NCBI GenBank assembly: GCA_033398695.1
Contig: CM065806.1
Span: 46,401,001-46,465,000 of the forward strand
Source: Orobanche coerulescens
Lineage: Eukaryota; Streptophyta; Magnoliopsida; Lamiales; Orobanchaceae
Reading direction: 5' to 3'
Length of the DNA: 64,000 nucleotides
Each line of letters begins with the position of its first letter. Within the stretch, counting starts at the first letter, position 1. The notes below the pieces were generated by a model that ran no database searches, was not told where the DNA came from, and worked only from the letters and a program-made list of their open reading frames with translations. A program made the position numbers and the translations under genes. Positions 11,249 through 21,082 of this stretch are shown one piece after another.

Positions 11249-12990
11249 CTAAATATTGAAAGCTTTAGCAGGCCATGAGAATGTGGTTCACTTCTATAAT
11301 TCTTTTGAGGATGACTCATATGTATACATAGTGATGGAGTAAGCTTTAGCCTCAAACTGCATTGCCTTTTTCTTGCATTAAGTTGTGTGTAATAGGACCA
11401 ATGTGAATAACTAGTTATCAACTTGTCTGTTTAGGTTATGTGAGGGTGGCAAATTGCTAGACCGTATTTTATCAAAGTAAGCTGTTGTTGCCCAAAATAT
11501 TTATCCGAAGATCAATACTGCTGGAAGACGGACAACAAACAAATGCGGGAGCACTTCCGAGAGATGGTAAATAAAACAAGATTTGCCGGGTTTGTTAGGC
11601 CCGGGCTTGAATACTCTCGCGAGATGTTATTAATACGAATATTCGTGGATACAAGTATTAATTAGAGAAATCTAAATACAATGAGTGTAAAAAGACTCTG
11701 TTGATCCGGCTCTTGAGCGAAGCTCGGTGTTCTTCGTCCCGCCGGTAATCTGCTCGAGGAGAAAAGGCCGGGAGAAGTAAGACCGAAAGAAAGCTGTTGC
11801 CAAGAGTTGGATGTTAGCCAAGTGCTTAATGTTTGCTTCTGTATGGTATGAAGTGTGAGAATGCAGTGAGTTTAGAGAGTCAGAATCTCGGTTTGTGCAG
11901 AAGAGTTTCGGTCCCTGGACAAGTGCTGGGAGCCTTGTATATATAGAGGCTGAGAGGCCCTGTCCCCTATTGGGCGATCTCCTTTCGGCATTTAATGCAA
12001 TGGGGCGATCGCCCTAAAGGTTACGTGGGCTGCCTGCCAAAAGTCCAAAGCTACAGCTGGTGGCCAGCCGTGCGGTCCAATGAGGATCCAGCACGCGTCC
12101 GGAAGCACTGTCACAGGAGGTCCCACTTAGCTACTTTCGGCGGACTTTGTCAGGGTAGGTGACAGGCTGTAGTCACATGTCTTGTCCGCCAACTCCTTTC
12201 GCAGGTCTGGGCCATGCTGGGTTGAGGTAGGAGACAGGTTTGTCAGCGCCTTTTGTGGATCTGCACGTGGGGTCAGTTCTGAGACTTGGTCTTTGCCGAC
12301 TGGATGGTCATCGGTGGAGATCGTCATGACGCGGTCGATCGGCAGATGCCCAGAGAGGTCGGTCACCAAAGGTCGATCGGCAGATGCCCAGAGAGGATCG
12401 TCCGCTAGTCGATCGCCAGGAGTCGGTCGCCGAGTACCGAGTGATGATCGTATCTGAGGTCGATCGCTCGGTACCGGGACTTGTCCTGGGACCTTCCTTT
12501 GGCCGATTTAGCTGGTCCGCTGGGTTGAGGCTCGGTCGCCTGGTCGCTGCTCGGCAGATCTGCCTTGGCCGCTCGGTATTAAGTCGGTCGCTCGGCCTCG
12601 GAGGCGATCGCCGGTCGGAAGGTGTTAAATCTTGACACAACATAAGCATTTCCGAGTTCCATACTTGGTCGGCATTCCAGTTTTTGTGTTGCGTGAGAGT
12701 TTTTCCTTGCTGGAAGCATTCTTTCTGGAATTAAATCCTATTTTCTGTAACAGAAAGGGTAGCCGTTACACAGAGAAAGATGCAGCGATTGTTGTGAGAC
12801 AGATGCTAAAAGTTGCAGCTGAGTGCTATTTACATGGTTTTGTACACCGTGATATGAAACCTGAGGTATGTGCAAAATTGATCCCATTTTTCGGCTGGAG
12901 TTGTGCTGATTGATATTCTAAAGTCAATTTGTTTCCTCAGAATTTTCTATTCAAGTCCCCAAAGGAGAAATTTCCAACATTTTTTAGTTC
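11249..12990 (+). pseudogene. Captured CDPK (CPK28-type) kinase fragment
   Basis: Three exons are readable around a solo LTR. The first (about 11260-11338) has LAGHENVVHFYNSFED and YIVME. The second (11432-11477) has LCEGGKLLDRILS. The third (12754-12865) has SRYTEKDAAIVVRQMLKVAA, then HGFVHRDMKPE with the catalytic-loop HRD. A further exon at 12941 gives NFLFKSPKEKF and then stops. Introns have GT-AG ends and the joins keep frame. These blocks are characteristic of the CPK16/18/28 group of calcium-dependent protein kinases. The DFG loop, C-lobe and EF hands are absent, so it is a fragment only. The solo LTR TSD (TAAGC) duplicates the intron donor after the second exon. Confidence 0.8.
11483..12642 (-). 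mobile_element. Solo LTR of the gag-only gypsy family (1160 bp)
   Basis: Read on the minus strand it starts TGTTGTGTCAAGATTT and ends TTTTGGGCAACAACA, closely like the LTR at 4527-5506. Both share the GGCCTAACAAACCCGGCAAA stretch and a CTCGCGAGAG palindrome. A perfect 5-bp TSD, TAAGC, lies at 11478-11482 and 12643-12647. There is no internal sequence, so it arose by recombination between two LTRs. Its U3 part is rich in CGATCG and GGTCGCTCGG motifs. It lies in an intron of the captured kinase fragment. Confidence 0.92.
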
Positions 12991-12995
12991 TAGTC

Positions 12996-13930
12996 GTTGA
13001 CTGTGATAGAGTATCTGGTGGCACATGGATCAGAATGTGCTGTTTATGACATCATCGAACATACTTTTCAGATATCTGTATGTATCTTCCTGGCTAACTC
13101 CCATTTACAAACTTACTAATATGCAAATAATACTCTTAAAAGAGATTATTATTTAGTATCATTCTTCGATGCTTATCGATCTTTCTCCTTCCATTTCCGA
13201 TTCCCTAGTCTCTGGCGAGTTTTGAATATGTCGAGCCAAGTGGGAAGGATGTGGGAATCAATGCGAGGAAAAAGGTAGAAACCATTGTGGCTCTTCTGAA
13301 TAACAAAGACAAAATACAAGAAGTAAGGAATAAAGCTGCTACTAATCGTGAAAAGTAAGCTTGTCATCTGTTGTTATTCTTTTTTTTAAGAGCCTCTTCA
13401 CTCTGTTTCTTCACTAATGATTTGGTTTATGAGTTTTTCTTTCTTATTGCTGGATAGGTAAGTTGGGTGCAGCCTCATTTTCTAGTACTGGCTTTAAGAA
13501 TAATGACCGGTACGGAGGTTTTGGTAATAGAGGAGACGGCGAGTCTTTTAGGAGTATTTATAAGGACACAGATCAATATGGTGAAGATAAATATGAGAAG
13601 ACTACTAAATCAAAGAAAGTGCCTTCTACCTATGACAGGTACTTTTTTTTTTGTTCCGTTCCTTTTTAATGTAGCTCATAATTTCTTTTATTTTCTTATG
13701 AATATTATCATCTTGACAATGTTACGGTTTTGTTTTCGCTGACCTACAAATGATCGGCTAGCTCAAATTTTCGTAATGTTTTGCAGCATGAGTCAAAACT
13801 CTCCTAGCAAGCCAGATAAATATGCTTCACTTACCTCACAAAATGCACATTCTGACAAGTATGATGAAGATTTTGATGATTTTGATCCCCGAGGGACTTC
13901 AAGTGCCAGTAAGACTTATCTGCTGAAAAA
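12996..13930 (+). pseudogene. Captured EPSIN/ENTH clathrin-adaptor gene fragment
   Basis: Exons show the ENTH domain end: LTVIEYLVAHGSE and DIIEHTFQIS (12996-13077), then [20 protein letters not shown] and IVALLNN (13209-13354). Next comes a G-, D- and Y-rich stretch with SFRSIYKDTDQYGEDKYE (about 13458-13638) and finally DEDFDDFDPRGTSSAS (about 13790-13920). This order matches plant EPSIN proteins, which bind phosphoinositides and recruit clathrin. GT-AG intron ends are visible. A TAA at the 13458 junction and a frame change mean no full protein can be made. It follows the kinase fragment with almost no gap. Confidence 0.8.
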
Positions 13931-14202
13931 ATAGACAAATTTGCTTTCGTGGATGGTCCGAGTACAAATCTTCTCCAATGCAAAGTTTATAGGCTTTTAA
14001 TTCATAATTTGGTGAGTTGGATAGTTAGACAATGTCAACTAGAATGTCTAAAATAACACCTCCATGTTGACATCATCTGAAGTAACTCACTCCACATTAT
14101 TTTTAGACTTCCAAAAGACTTTTGCGTTGGAGAAGTTTTTTTTTTTTTTTTGGAAAACAAAAGTCTTATCCTATGTAACTTAGCTGATGATTTCGTTGTC
14201 AG

Positions 14203-14343
14203 ATTCATGTAGTTGCTGCCAAGGAACAAAAATATGGATACTCTTCGTCTAGTGACGCGATTTTAAGGATCTCCAATGTACCTATTGTTGCTTTGAGGTC
14301 GCGTGCTCATCTTGAGCAAAAGGCTCTAGCATCAGTTGAGTAA
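14203..14343 (+). pseudogene. Exon-like fragment of an unidentified gene in CACTA 1
   Basis: After a good splice acceptor (TTTCGTTGTCAG) a 46-codon open frame starts IHVVAAKEQKYGYSS, continues with RISNVPIVALRSR and ends with TAA at 14341-14343. Codon use and sharp borders look like a terminal exon. I do not recognise the protein; it does not resemble the EPSIN or kinase fragments before it, so it may be a fourth captured gene. Confidence 0.45.
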
Positions 14344-15184
14344 TGTTGCATGTTCACTTGTGTGAGCTATTTTGAGTTTGTCTTGTTTTGTATGTATGTC
14401 GTCATTTGTCTAAAGCACGTTCATGTTATCTAATTTCTCAGAGGAAATGGTACCGAAATTTCTTGATGAAGGGATTCCATTTGCTAGTTCTGTTGGTTGC
14501 TGGTCCTGGAATTAGAGACACACAGCAGAGGCAGACTTAACGACTCGGTTATCTAATGTCACTATTAGACAGTTTGTTTCTTTTTTTCTTCATGCTATAC
14601 TCTTTAGAGGCTTTCTTGTGGTTTTCCCGTGCATAGTACTCTTTTGTGCCTGAGAAGGGAGAAATGTGTGATAGTATGTATGCTTTTGAGAGATTAAACC
14701 ACAGAACATGAAATCTGGTTCCTGGATCTTCTTTAGTCATCATATTGATTCTCTTGATGTTTGTATAATGAAACTTGTAAATCAAAATATTTGTGCTCTA
14801 TTTCTATTACTTTAGTAGTTTATGCTCTAATTTAGTTAGTTGTTTTACATAAAGGTAAACTATGTTATGAACCACAATCATACTTAATTTTCTGTTTCAC
14901 TTTTCTCATTCCTCTGTATGTTTCAGTGTGTTTAAGATGTATTATAATATATATTTTATCTTCATTTATATGGAAGGACTAATAAAAATCTATATAGAGT
15001 TCTGAATTTTTTCTTTTCAGCTCAAGGGATTAAATTGTGATTTTTATATGTCTTGTAAAAATTAATTGGAGTGTTGTGTGAATACTTTGAGAAATATGTT
15101 TGGATTGTATTATGAATTCATTGTGAAAAGTAATTAGATTGCATTCAGATAAAAATGAGATTTTACTATTTTTTTTTTGTATTT
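14344..15184 (+). other. Interior of CACTA 1 without recognisable genes
   Basis: AT-rich DNA with no coding likeness on either strand. It may contain 3' flanking sequence of the captured exon at 14203. Confidence 0.5.
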
Positions 15185-15518
15185 TTTTCAACATTTGTGA
15201 CTTCTAAAAATAGTCACAAGATAGTCAAGAAAAATAATATTTGTGACTGTCCATGGAAGTCACGAAAGTTGAAATTCGTGACTGCTAATAACTGTCACAA
15301 AAGTGGAAATTCGTGACTGCTAATGACAGTCATAAATGATATTTGTGACTGCCATAAAAAGTGGTATTTCAAAGTCATATAAATGAGGTTTTGTCACTGT
15401 TTTGTGATCATTTTTGTGATCACAAAAAAACTTGTATTTAGTGATTTTATGTGATCATTTGTATTATTTTTGCCATTTGTGATTTAAGCAGTCACAAAAT
15501 CGTGATTCTGGTGTAGTG
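15185..15518 (-). repeat. Right terminal and subterminal repeats of CACTA 1
   Basis: TGTGACT-type motifs pair as TTGTGACTGTCC, CGTGACTGCTAAT and ACAGTCAT, and the array ends GATTCTGGTGTAGTG at 15518. Read on the minus strand it begins CACTACACCAGAATC, the partner of the left end. Confidence 0.85.
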
Positions 15519-17761
15519 ACCCCTGATTGCAAACAGACCTTTCGTTCGAAAATTGCCCCTTCTGCCGATCCGAGGGACATGTCTTTGAAGTCTCAGAGCG
15601 AGGAGACCTCAAAGAAAAGGAAAAGATCTCACAGCAAAACTCCCATTGATAAGACGAAAAGGAAGTTAAGGAGACTCACAAAAGTTAAAGCTTCGGAAAT
15701 CTCCGAGGATGCTCCTTCAACGGCCCAACCCACTGTATCGAGCCCCCAGGGAACAACCCCTGTGGAAGAGATGACTGCTACTGTCGCGACAGTAGATCCT
15801 GAGCCTTTGGAGGCTATGACTGATGCTCAGACATCTGCCAACTTTCAAGACTCTGGCGAGTTGGCTGCCACTTTGGAGCCAAAAGCTACTTTTCCTATGC
15901 GGGATTCCACACCCGTTAAGGATCCATCTCCCATCAGGGTACCAACCCCTGTAAGGGATCCCTCTCCGATACAGGATCCCATACCTGTAGAGGAACCCGT
16001 GCATACAGCGGACCCAGGCGCTGTACGCAGCCCCTCCCCGGACATAATTATTAACAAAACCCTACTTTCTGTGCAAATCGAACAGGCATTTGAAAGGTTT
16101 GTCCAATGGAAGAATTACATACTTGCTCCGTACGACACCCTGTACAACTGGAGCGAATGGAGCAACGAAGAAAGATTTGTTTTAGAAGTGACGAATGCTC
16201 CAGATGTTACAATCCTGATCCAATGGGACAACCTATGCTGTAGAGAGCTAATTGAGAGCCATCTTTTGGATAAAGCCGAAGCACGAAAGAAAGGAAAAGC
16301 TAAGTCCGTGGAATCTCCCAAAAGTCCAAAATCAGACCATGACTCAGACGACGACGCCGCCGCCTTTCAGGCAGGTCTGGCGATGAGTCGTGAGGAAGCT
16401 AGAGAAAAAGAATTCTCCCAGCTTCAACAACAAAATGGTGAAGGGACATCAAGTCTTCATGAGTCCCCTTCGCAACAGCAAGACATTGTTCCCGACAATG
16501 AGGATTCAGTCCCTCATGTCACGGAGGAACAATCAGTTTCGCAACAGGCACCCGAGCCTGTCGCCGTGGATCAACCGGCTACCCAACAGGCACCCAAGCC
16601 TGTCGCCGCCCAAGCCGAAGAAGAACCCAACGCCATCCTGCATGAGGAATCAGTCCCTCTGTCGGAGCAGGCGGAAGCTGAGAGACAGCAAGAGGAATCA
16701 GTCCCCCTTGTACCTTTATCTTCAGAACCCACTGCCGAACAAGATAAATCATCAACCCCTGTCACCGAGCCACCCTCTGATGCTCCCGAAACTTCAACTA
16801 TCTTGGTATCCGATGACAGTATAAAACCTGAGGATGTCCAACTCAATTCACGTCCCAATGTGAACTTGAGATGGTTGAATGGAGTTGAAGATTCCGCCAA
16901 GACAGATTCTCCTAGGACTGCCACAAGGAAAGAGCGATTACATGCTCTTGGCCTTCAAACAGTTTTCATCCAGGAAGCCGTCAGCGCTCTATATTCTGTT
17001 GAAAAAGCTCTTGATTGGATGCACCAATCAGCCATTGAAGAGATGACAGGTCTAAGGCATGAAGTTTCCCGAGTGGAAGAAGCCTTCAGAATCTTGCCAT
17101 CAGTCTTCAAGCAGGCCCCCTAAGCCAATTGCAAGAACGACAGGAGAAGATCCTGAGAGAAGAACAATCTAAGCTACGCGTGTCCGAGGCCAAGACAGCA
17201 TCAGCTATGATTGAATCCGGTTCCCAGCTTCGAGCCCACGACAAGAAAGTTCAAGATATGTCGCAGGTGCTCACCTCCCTGGTTGAGAAAATGACAAGTT
17301 TTGAGACGAAATAGGATGCTGCTATGCAAATCCTAGAACGCCTTGATGAGAAGGTGTCATACCTTGATGACGCCAAAAAGGGGGAAGAAGCGAGGGAAGC
17401 TGCAAGGAGAACTAGGCTTGAGCAAGAGAAGGAAATGCTAGCCCCTTTTGAAGACAGCATCACTGCTGATATTGCCCGCATTTCATCTCCAAATGTTAGA
17501 ATACAGGGAGATCGCCCAGAATTCCAGGACCCTATGTTTCCTTGGAAGAACCTCGTTCGAAAACCGCAAGCTATGAACCTACCAGCCAACCGACAGCCTA
17601 CTACAGAAGAAATCAAAAACTGGAGGAAGAATGAACTGCTAAGATACTTCGTAGTTCTTATCAGGGAATCTTCTTTATTTAACAGATGCAGGACGGTACA
17701 GGAAGCCGCTGAGGAATATAAGAAAAAGTTCGAAGAAGGAACGCTCCCGCTCCAACAATAG
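15516..17761 (+). pseudogene. ORF3 of element A, second part (low-complexity and coiled-coil regions)
   Basis: This is the continuation of the frame broken at 10402. The main frame (to 17123, 535 codons) starts with a K- and R-rich stretch. It is followed by a proline repeat of the type TPVRDPSPIQDP (about 15880-16035), a conserved block FERFVQWKNYILAPYDT (about 16090), acidic and Q-rich tandem repeats (QQAPEPVAV, QQAPKPVAA, EESVPL), and DWMHQSAIEEMTGLRHEVS. A stop and frameshift at 17121-17129 and a TAG at 17312 break the tail, which is a coiled coil ending in a helical module (EIKNWRKNELLRYFVV). In intact form ORF3 would encode roughly 1000 residues. No transmembrane helix is evident, which argues against a classic envelope protein. 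Function unknown. Confidence 0.65.
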
Positions 17762-17791
17762 ATGAAGTCTAAGCATAGACAATGTGACTTG

Positions 17792-19083
17792 TGTTAGACG
17801 TATTTTTATGCGCTTATTTATCATTATTTTATATCCATTTTGAGTCTAAATCTACATAAATGAGCTTTTAATGCACTATCTTTATATGTTTTGTAGAAAA
17901 TTGGAGTCCGGAAGCTCAAACGGCGAAAAACGGGCCAAAACGACAATTTTTGGCCTAGGGCCGCGGCACAAGGAAAGCAGACCGCGACACACGCACGACA
18001 CTAGCAAGGCGCCGAGCACACTGTACCGTGGGCCGCGGCACGTAAAAGCTGAGCCGCGGCCCATGAATAAAATTGCGCCCAGGCATATGGCGTTGAGCAT
18101 CAGGGGCCGCGGCACGCACTTACTGAGCCGCGGCCCACGGGGCGGTTATGCTGATTTTGTCGCGTTTTTGAGCCGTTCTGAAGCCCGTTTTCAACCTAAT
18201 CCCCGGACGCGTTTTGGAGACGAATGAAAATTATAAATAGGGATAAAAGGTCAGAAAAAAAGGATCATCGAGGAGAAGGAGAAAACATCAAGGAACAAAG
18301 AGCGGAAGCTAGAGAACGGAGGAATCCAAGTTCTTCGTCTGCGTTTGATTTCTATGCTTTCTTTAATTCTTTTTGTATTCTTATTTTTTAGCATGTCAGG
18401 CTAGAACCCTATTCTAGGATTTTGATGAAACCGAGGTTTTGACGAATTTACTTTTGATTTTGCTTTATTAAAATATATTTCCTTTTTTTATTAAGTTTTC
18501 CCAATTATTTTAATTACTGTCAATTGTGTGGCCTATGATTGATTTGTTTTGATTACCTAACTCGAATCGAGAGAGGAGAGTTGGTAGGAAAAATTGGTGA
18601 GAACCGTTTTATCTTGTGAGATAGGAATATACTCATAGGAATTACGTGGCATTTCTGAAGATTTCGTACTTTTTACCTATTGTCGAATTAATTCACCTAG
18701 GAATAGAGTGAGTTATTCGCCTTAGAAAATTTTATTGACCTCGGGAGAGGCACTAGAGTATTTTAGCAATCTTCGCCTTCAATAAATTGGGAAATCACTT
18801 AATTCATATAAATCAAGAGTAATTCGGATAAACCGAGGTGGATTCACAATCCTAGATTAATTCCCTATTTGATTTTCTCTCTTCGAACAATCGATTTTAC
18901 TATTTATTCTTTTATTAATTTGCTTTAATTATTACTTGCACCTCAAATTTCGATAGTTCGAATAAAATTAGAATACGAATAAATCAGTAATTAGTGAGTC
19001 AGTCCTCGAGGGAACGATACTTTCTTACCACTTTATTACTTGATTACGACAACGTGCACTTTCATTAACCAAATTTCGTAACA
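17792..19083 (+). repeat. 5' LTR of element B (1292 bp)
   Basis: It starts TGTTAGACGTATTT and ends TTTCGTAACA. The U3 part (about 17955-18145) contains four to six copies of a GGCCGCGGCAC / GAGCCGCGGCCC motif with the SacII palindrome CCGCGG. Candidate TATA: ATTATAAATAGGG near 18228. The open frame starting at 17871 is a chance frame of the LTR and recurs in the 3' copy. Confidence 0.93.
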
Positions 19084-19089
19084 AGTTTT

Positions 19090-19107
19090 TGGCGCCGTTG
19101 CCGGGGA
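19090..19107 (+). other. Primer-binding site of element B
   Basis: TGGCGCCGTTGCCGGGGA lies six bases after the LTR end. This sequence is the usual primer site of Athila and Tat gypsy elements. Confidence 0.88.
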
Positions 19108-19220
19108 CTGATTGTTTTACTAATATCGATTTCAGTATTTCGAGTCTTAATTTGAACATTATTTTATTTTCGTTTAAATTTTTTTTATTTGTTGTCCTTT
19201 CAGGAATTTCTGGTTAGTGC

Positions 19221-19748
19221 ATGAGAAAATTCGGTAACGAAGGCCTACTACCTTTGGATACTGAACTCGAGCGCACTCTTCGGAAAAACAAGAAGGAAAA
19301 GTGTGAGCTACCGACGAAGGACAACATGGCCGATAGTTATAACGCAGAAAATCACGGAGGAGACAACCCTATGCAGCCAGCTCAACCGGCATTGGCACTC
19401 CGTGATTATGCAATGCCACAAATCAATGCAAACTTCTCGGGGATTCGGCGTCCAACCATCCAAGCGAACAACTTTGAGATTAAGCCGGCTATTATTCAGA
19501 TGGTGCAAGCAAGCCAATTTTTGTGGACTGGCGAATGATGACCCCAACGCACACATCGCTTCATTTCTCGAGATATGTGACACCTTCAAGAATAATGGTG
19601 TCACCGATGATGCTATTCGTCTGCGGCTTTTCCCTTTCTCTCTAAGGGATAAAGCCAAGTTTTGGTTGAATTCATTACCGCCTTGGGCGGAATTAGCACA
19701 AGCCTTTCTGGCTAAGTTCTTTCCACCGTCAAAGACAGCGAGACTGAG
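19221..19748 (+). pseudogene. Gag of element B, 5' part, cut by copia C
   Basis: The frame from the ATG at 19221 encodes an N-terminal region with NFEIKPAIIQMVQ, the start of the Athila-type gag domain. It runs into a stop at 19536-19538, while the protein continues in another frame with DPNAHIASFLEICDTFKNNG, LRLFPFSLRDKAKFWLNSLP and LAKFFPPSKTARL. A frameshift near 19530 is therefore present. The frame is cut at 19748 by copia C. The protein resumes at 26466-26471 with LRNEITTFGQFD, so the gag originally ran straight through the insertion site. Confidence 0.88.
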
Positions 19749-20969
19749 TGTTGGGAAAAATAATGTTGTTTTGATAATTACCAAACAACAATGCCCAGCA
19801 TACAGCAAACCGCTGTATCGAAAGTCCAATCGAAGTTGTCAATCCTGTATCGAAGACCTTCTCATAGCGCCAGCATACAGCTAGCTCTCAAGATACAGCA
19901 ACAAAGTCTTAGTAAACGCCAAATATGGAAGCTGCCCCTCAATACAGCATCCTTCCATACAGCATCGGACTACTCCAATATGCCTACAACACAATTGGAT
20001 ACAGCATTCACATCGAAACAGGACTGAAGACCGTTTGGATAGGAATCTTTAGTATTCGCTAAAGTCAAGTCCCGTTTGAAAAAAGAAGTATTTAAATACT
20101 GAAAGGATAAAGTATTTAAATACTGAAGTCGACAAAGATCTTCAAATCCCGCAATATACGGATCCTGATCTATTCAAGTCAACTATCAAGTTGTCACAGA
20201 ATCTTGTTCAACGGATCTATCTCAACGGATATATTATTCAGAAGACTATATATATCTCATCAAGGTGTTGAAGATCAGTTACCAAGTGACGAAGCTATTA
20301 TTATATACATCATAGCAAAACATATCTCCAGAAGCTTTCTGCAATTTAGATCAAAGAGATATACAGTGCTCAACATCTTGAAAAGCCATCATCAGCTCAA
20401 GAACTCCATATTCAAAGCTGTTGTTCTTACCTGGTTACCCACCTTTTACCTTTGTGTAAAAACTGAGCTCTATGTGAACTCAACAAGTTATTCTGACCTG
20501 TGTGGGACGAATAAGGATGAAGCTTTGGAACTGTGTGTGAAGAAGCAAGTCAAGAAGGAAGCTTCAACCAAATCTGTGTGAACGGTTGAAAGCGACGATC
20601 TTTATATCAATATGTGTGAACGATATATTGATTGTGTGTTGGTATAAATACGTAGTTGTGTACGCAGTATTTATAAGAAACGTTTTACTCCTGTGTGGAG
20701 GACCAGTGGACGTAGAGGGGTTTACCTCGAACCACTTAAATATTGTGTTATTTACCTTTCGCCGTTACTGTTTTCATAACTGTGATTTATACAAGTATAC
20801 ACTGCAAAACCCTGTACGCACCAAGCTGACAGGAGATTAGACCGAGTTGCTGTATCGACAGCAACTTACTGTTTTAAGACTTCCGCTACGCACTCAGATT
20901 CGAAAACCATACAGCCTGTTGCTTAAACATTTCCCAATCTATATCCTGTATACTTTTAGTGGACCAACA
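19749..20969 (+). repeat. 5' LTR of copia C (1221 bp)
   Basis: It begins TGTTGGGAAAAATAATG and ends TTTTAGTGGACCAACA, and has the same length as the 3' LTR at 25245-26465 with scattered base differences. Repeated CATACAGC and CTGTATCG motifs lie in the first 250 bases. It is also related to the element A 3' LTR at 30782. Confidence 0.94.
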
Positions 20970-20971
20970 AT

Positions 20972-20983
20972 TGGTATCGGAGC
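20972..20983 (+). other. Primer-binding site of copia C
   Basis: TGGTATCGGAGC follows the LTR by two bases. It is the usual copia site for initiator methionine tRNA with one base different from TGGTATCAGAGC. Confidence 0.85.
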
Positions 20984-21082
20984 GGTTGATTCTAAAAAGA
21001 ATCAGTCGTATTTTTAACTGAATCAGATCCTTAAAATCACTTATTTTTTCGAAAACAACTTATCTTTCCTATTTCCTCACAT

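Larger units (their letters stand above)
10405..15518 (+). mobile_element. CACTA element 1 (Pack-CACTA) carrying host gene fragments
   Basis: It has inverted ends CACTACACCAAAAAC... and ...CTGGTGTAGTG, and a 3-bp TSD ACC at 10402-10404 and 15519-15521, the hallmarks of CACTA (EnSpm) elements. Subterminal regions at both ends are packed with TGTGACTG and CAGTCAC motifs. No transposase is present. The interior holds exon-intron pieces of an Aurora kinase, a calcium-dependent kinase, an EPSIN gene and an unidentified exon, all on the plus strand, plus a solo LTR. It is a non-autonomous gene-capturing element. The end of a second CACTA element at 52761 has the same terminal and subterminal motifs. 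Confidence 0.93.

Noticed and set aside
12182..12649. Open frames on both strands near the captured kinase
   Set aside because: They lie in the solo LTR with its repeated GGTCGATCGG words; no protein likeness.
10971..13930. A functional chimeric kinase-ENTH gene
   Set aside because: A stop at codon 7, a solo LTR in an intron, a missing kinase C-lobe and a stop in the EPSIN part make a working protein unlikely; kept as captured fragments.
17871..18227. 118-codon open frame
   Set aside because: Inside the B LTR, repeated in part at 28896-29090, rich in P/R/H from the GGCCGCGGCAC motif; not a gene.
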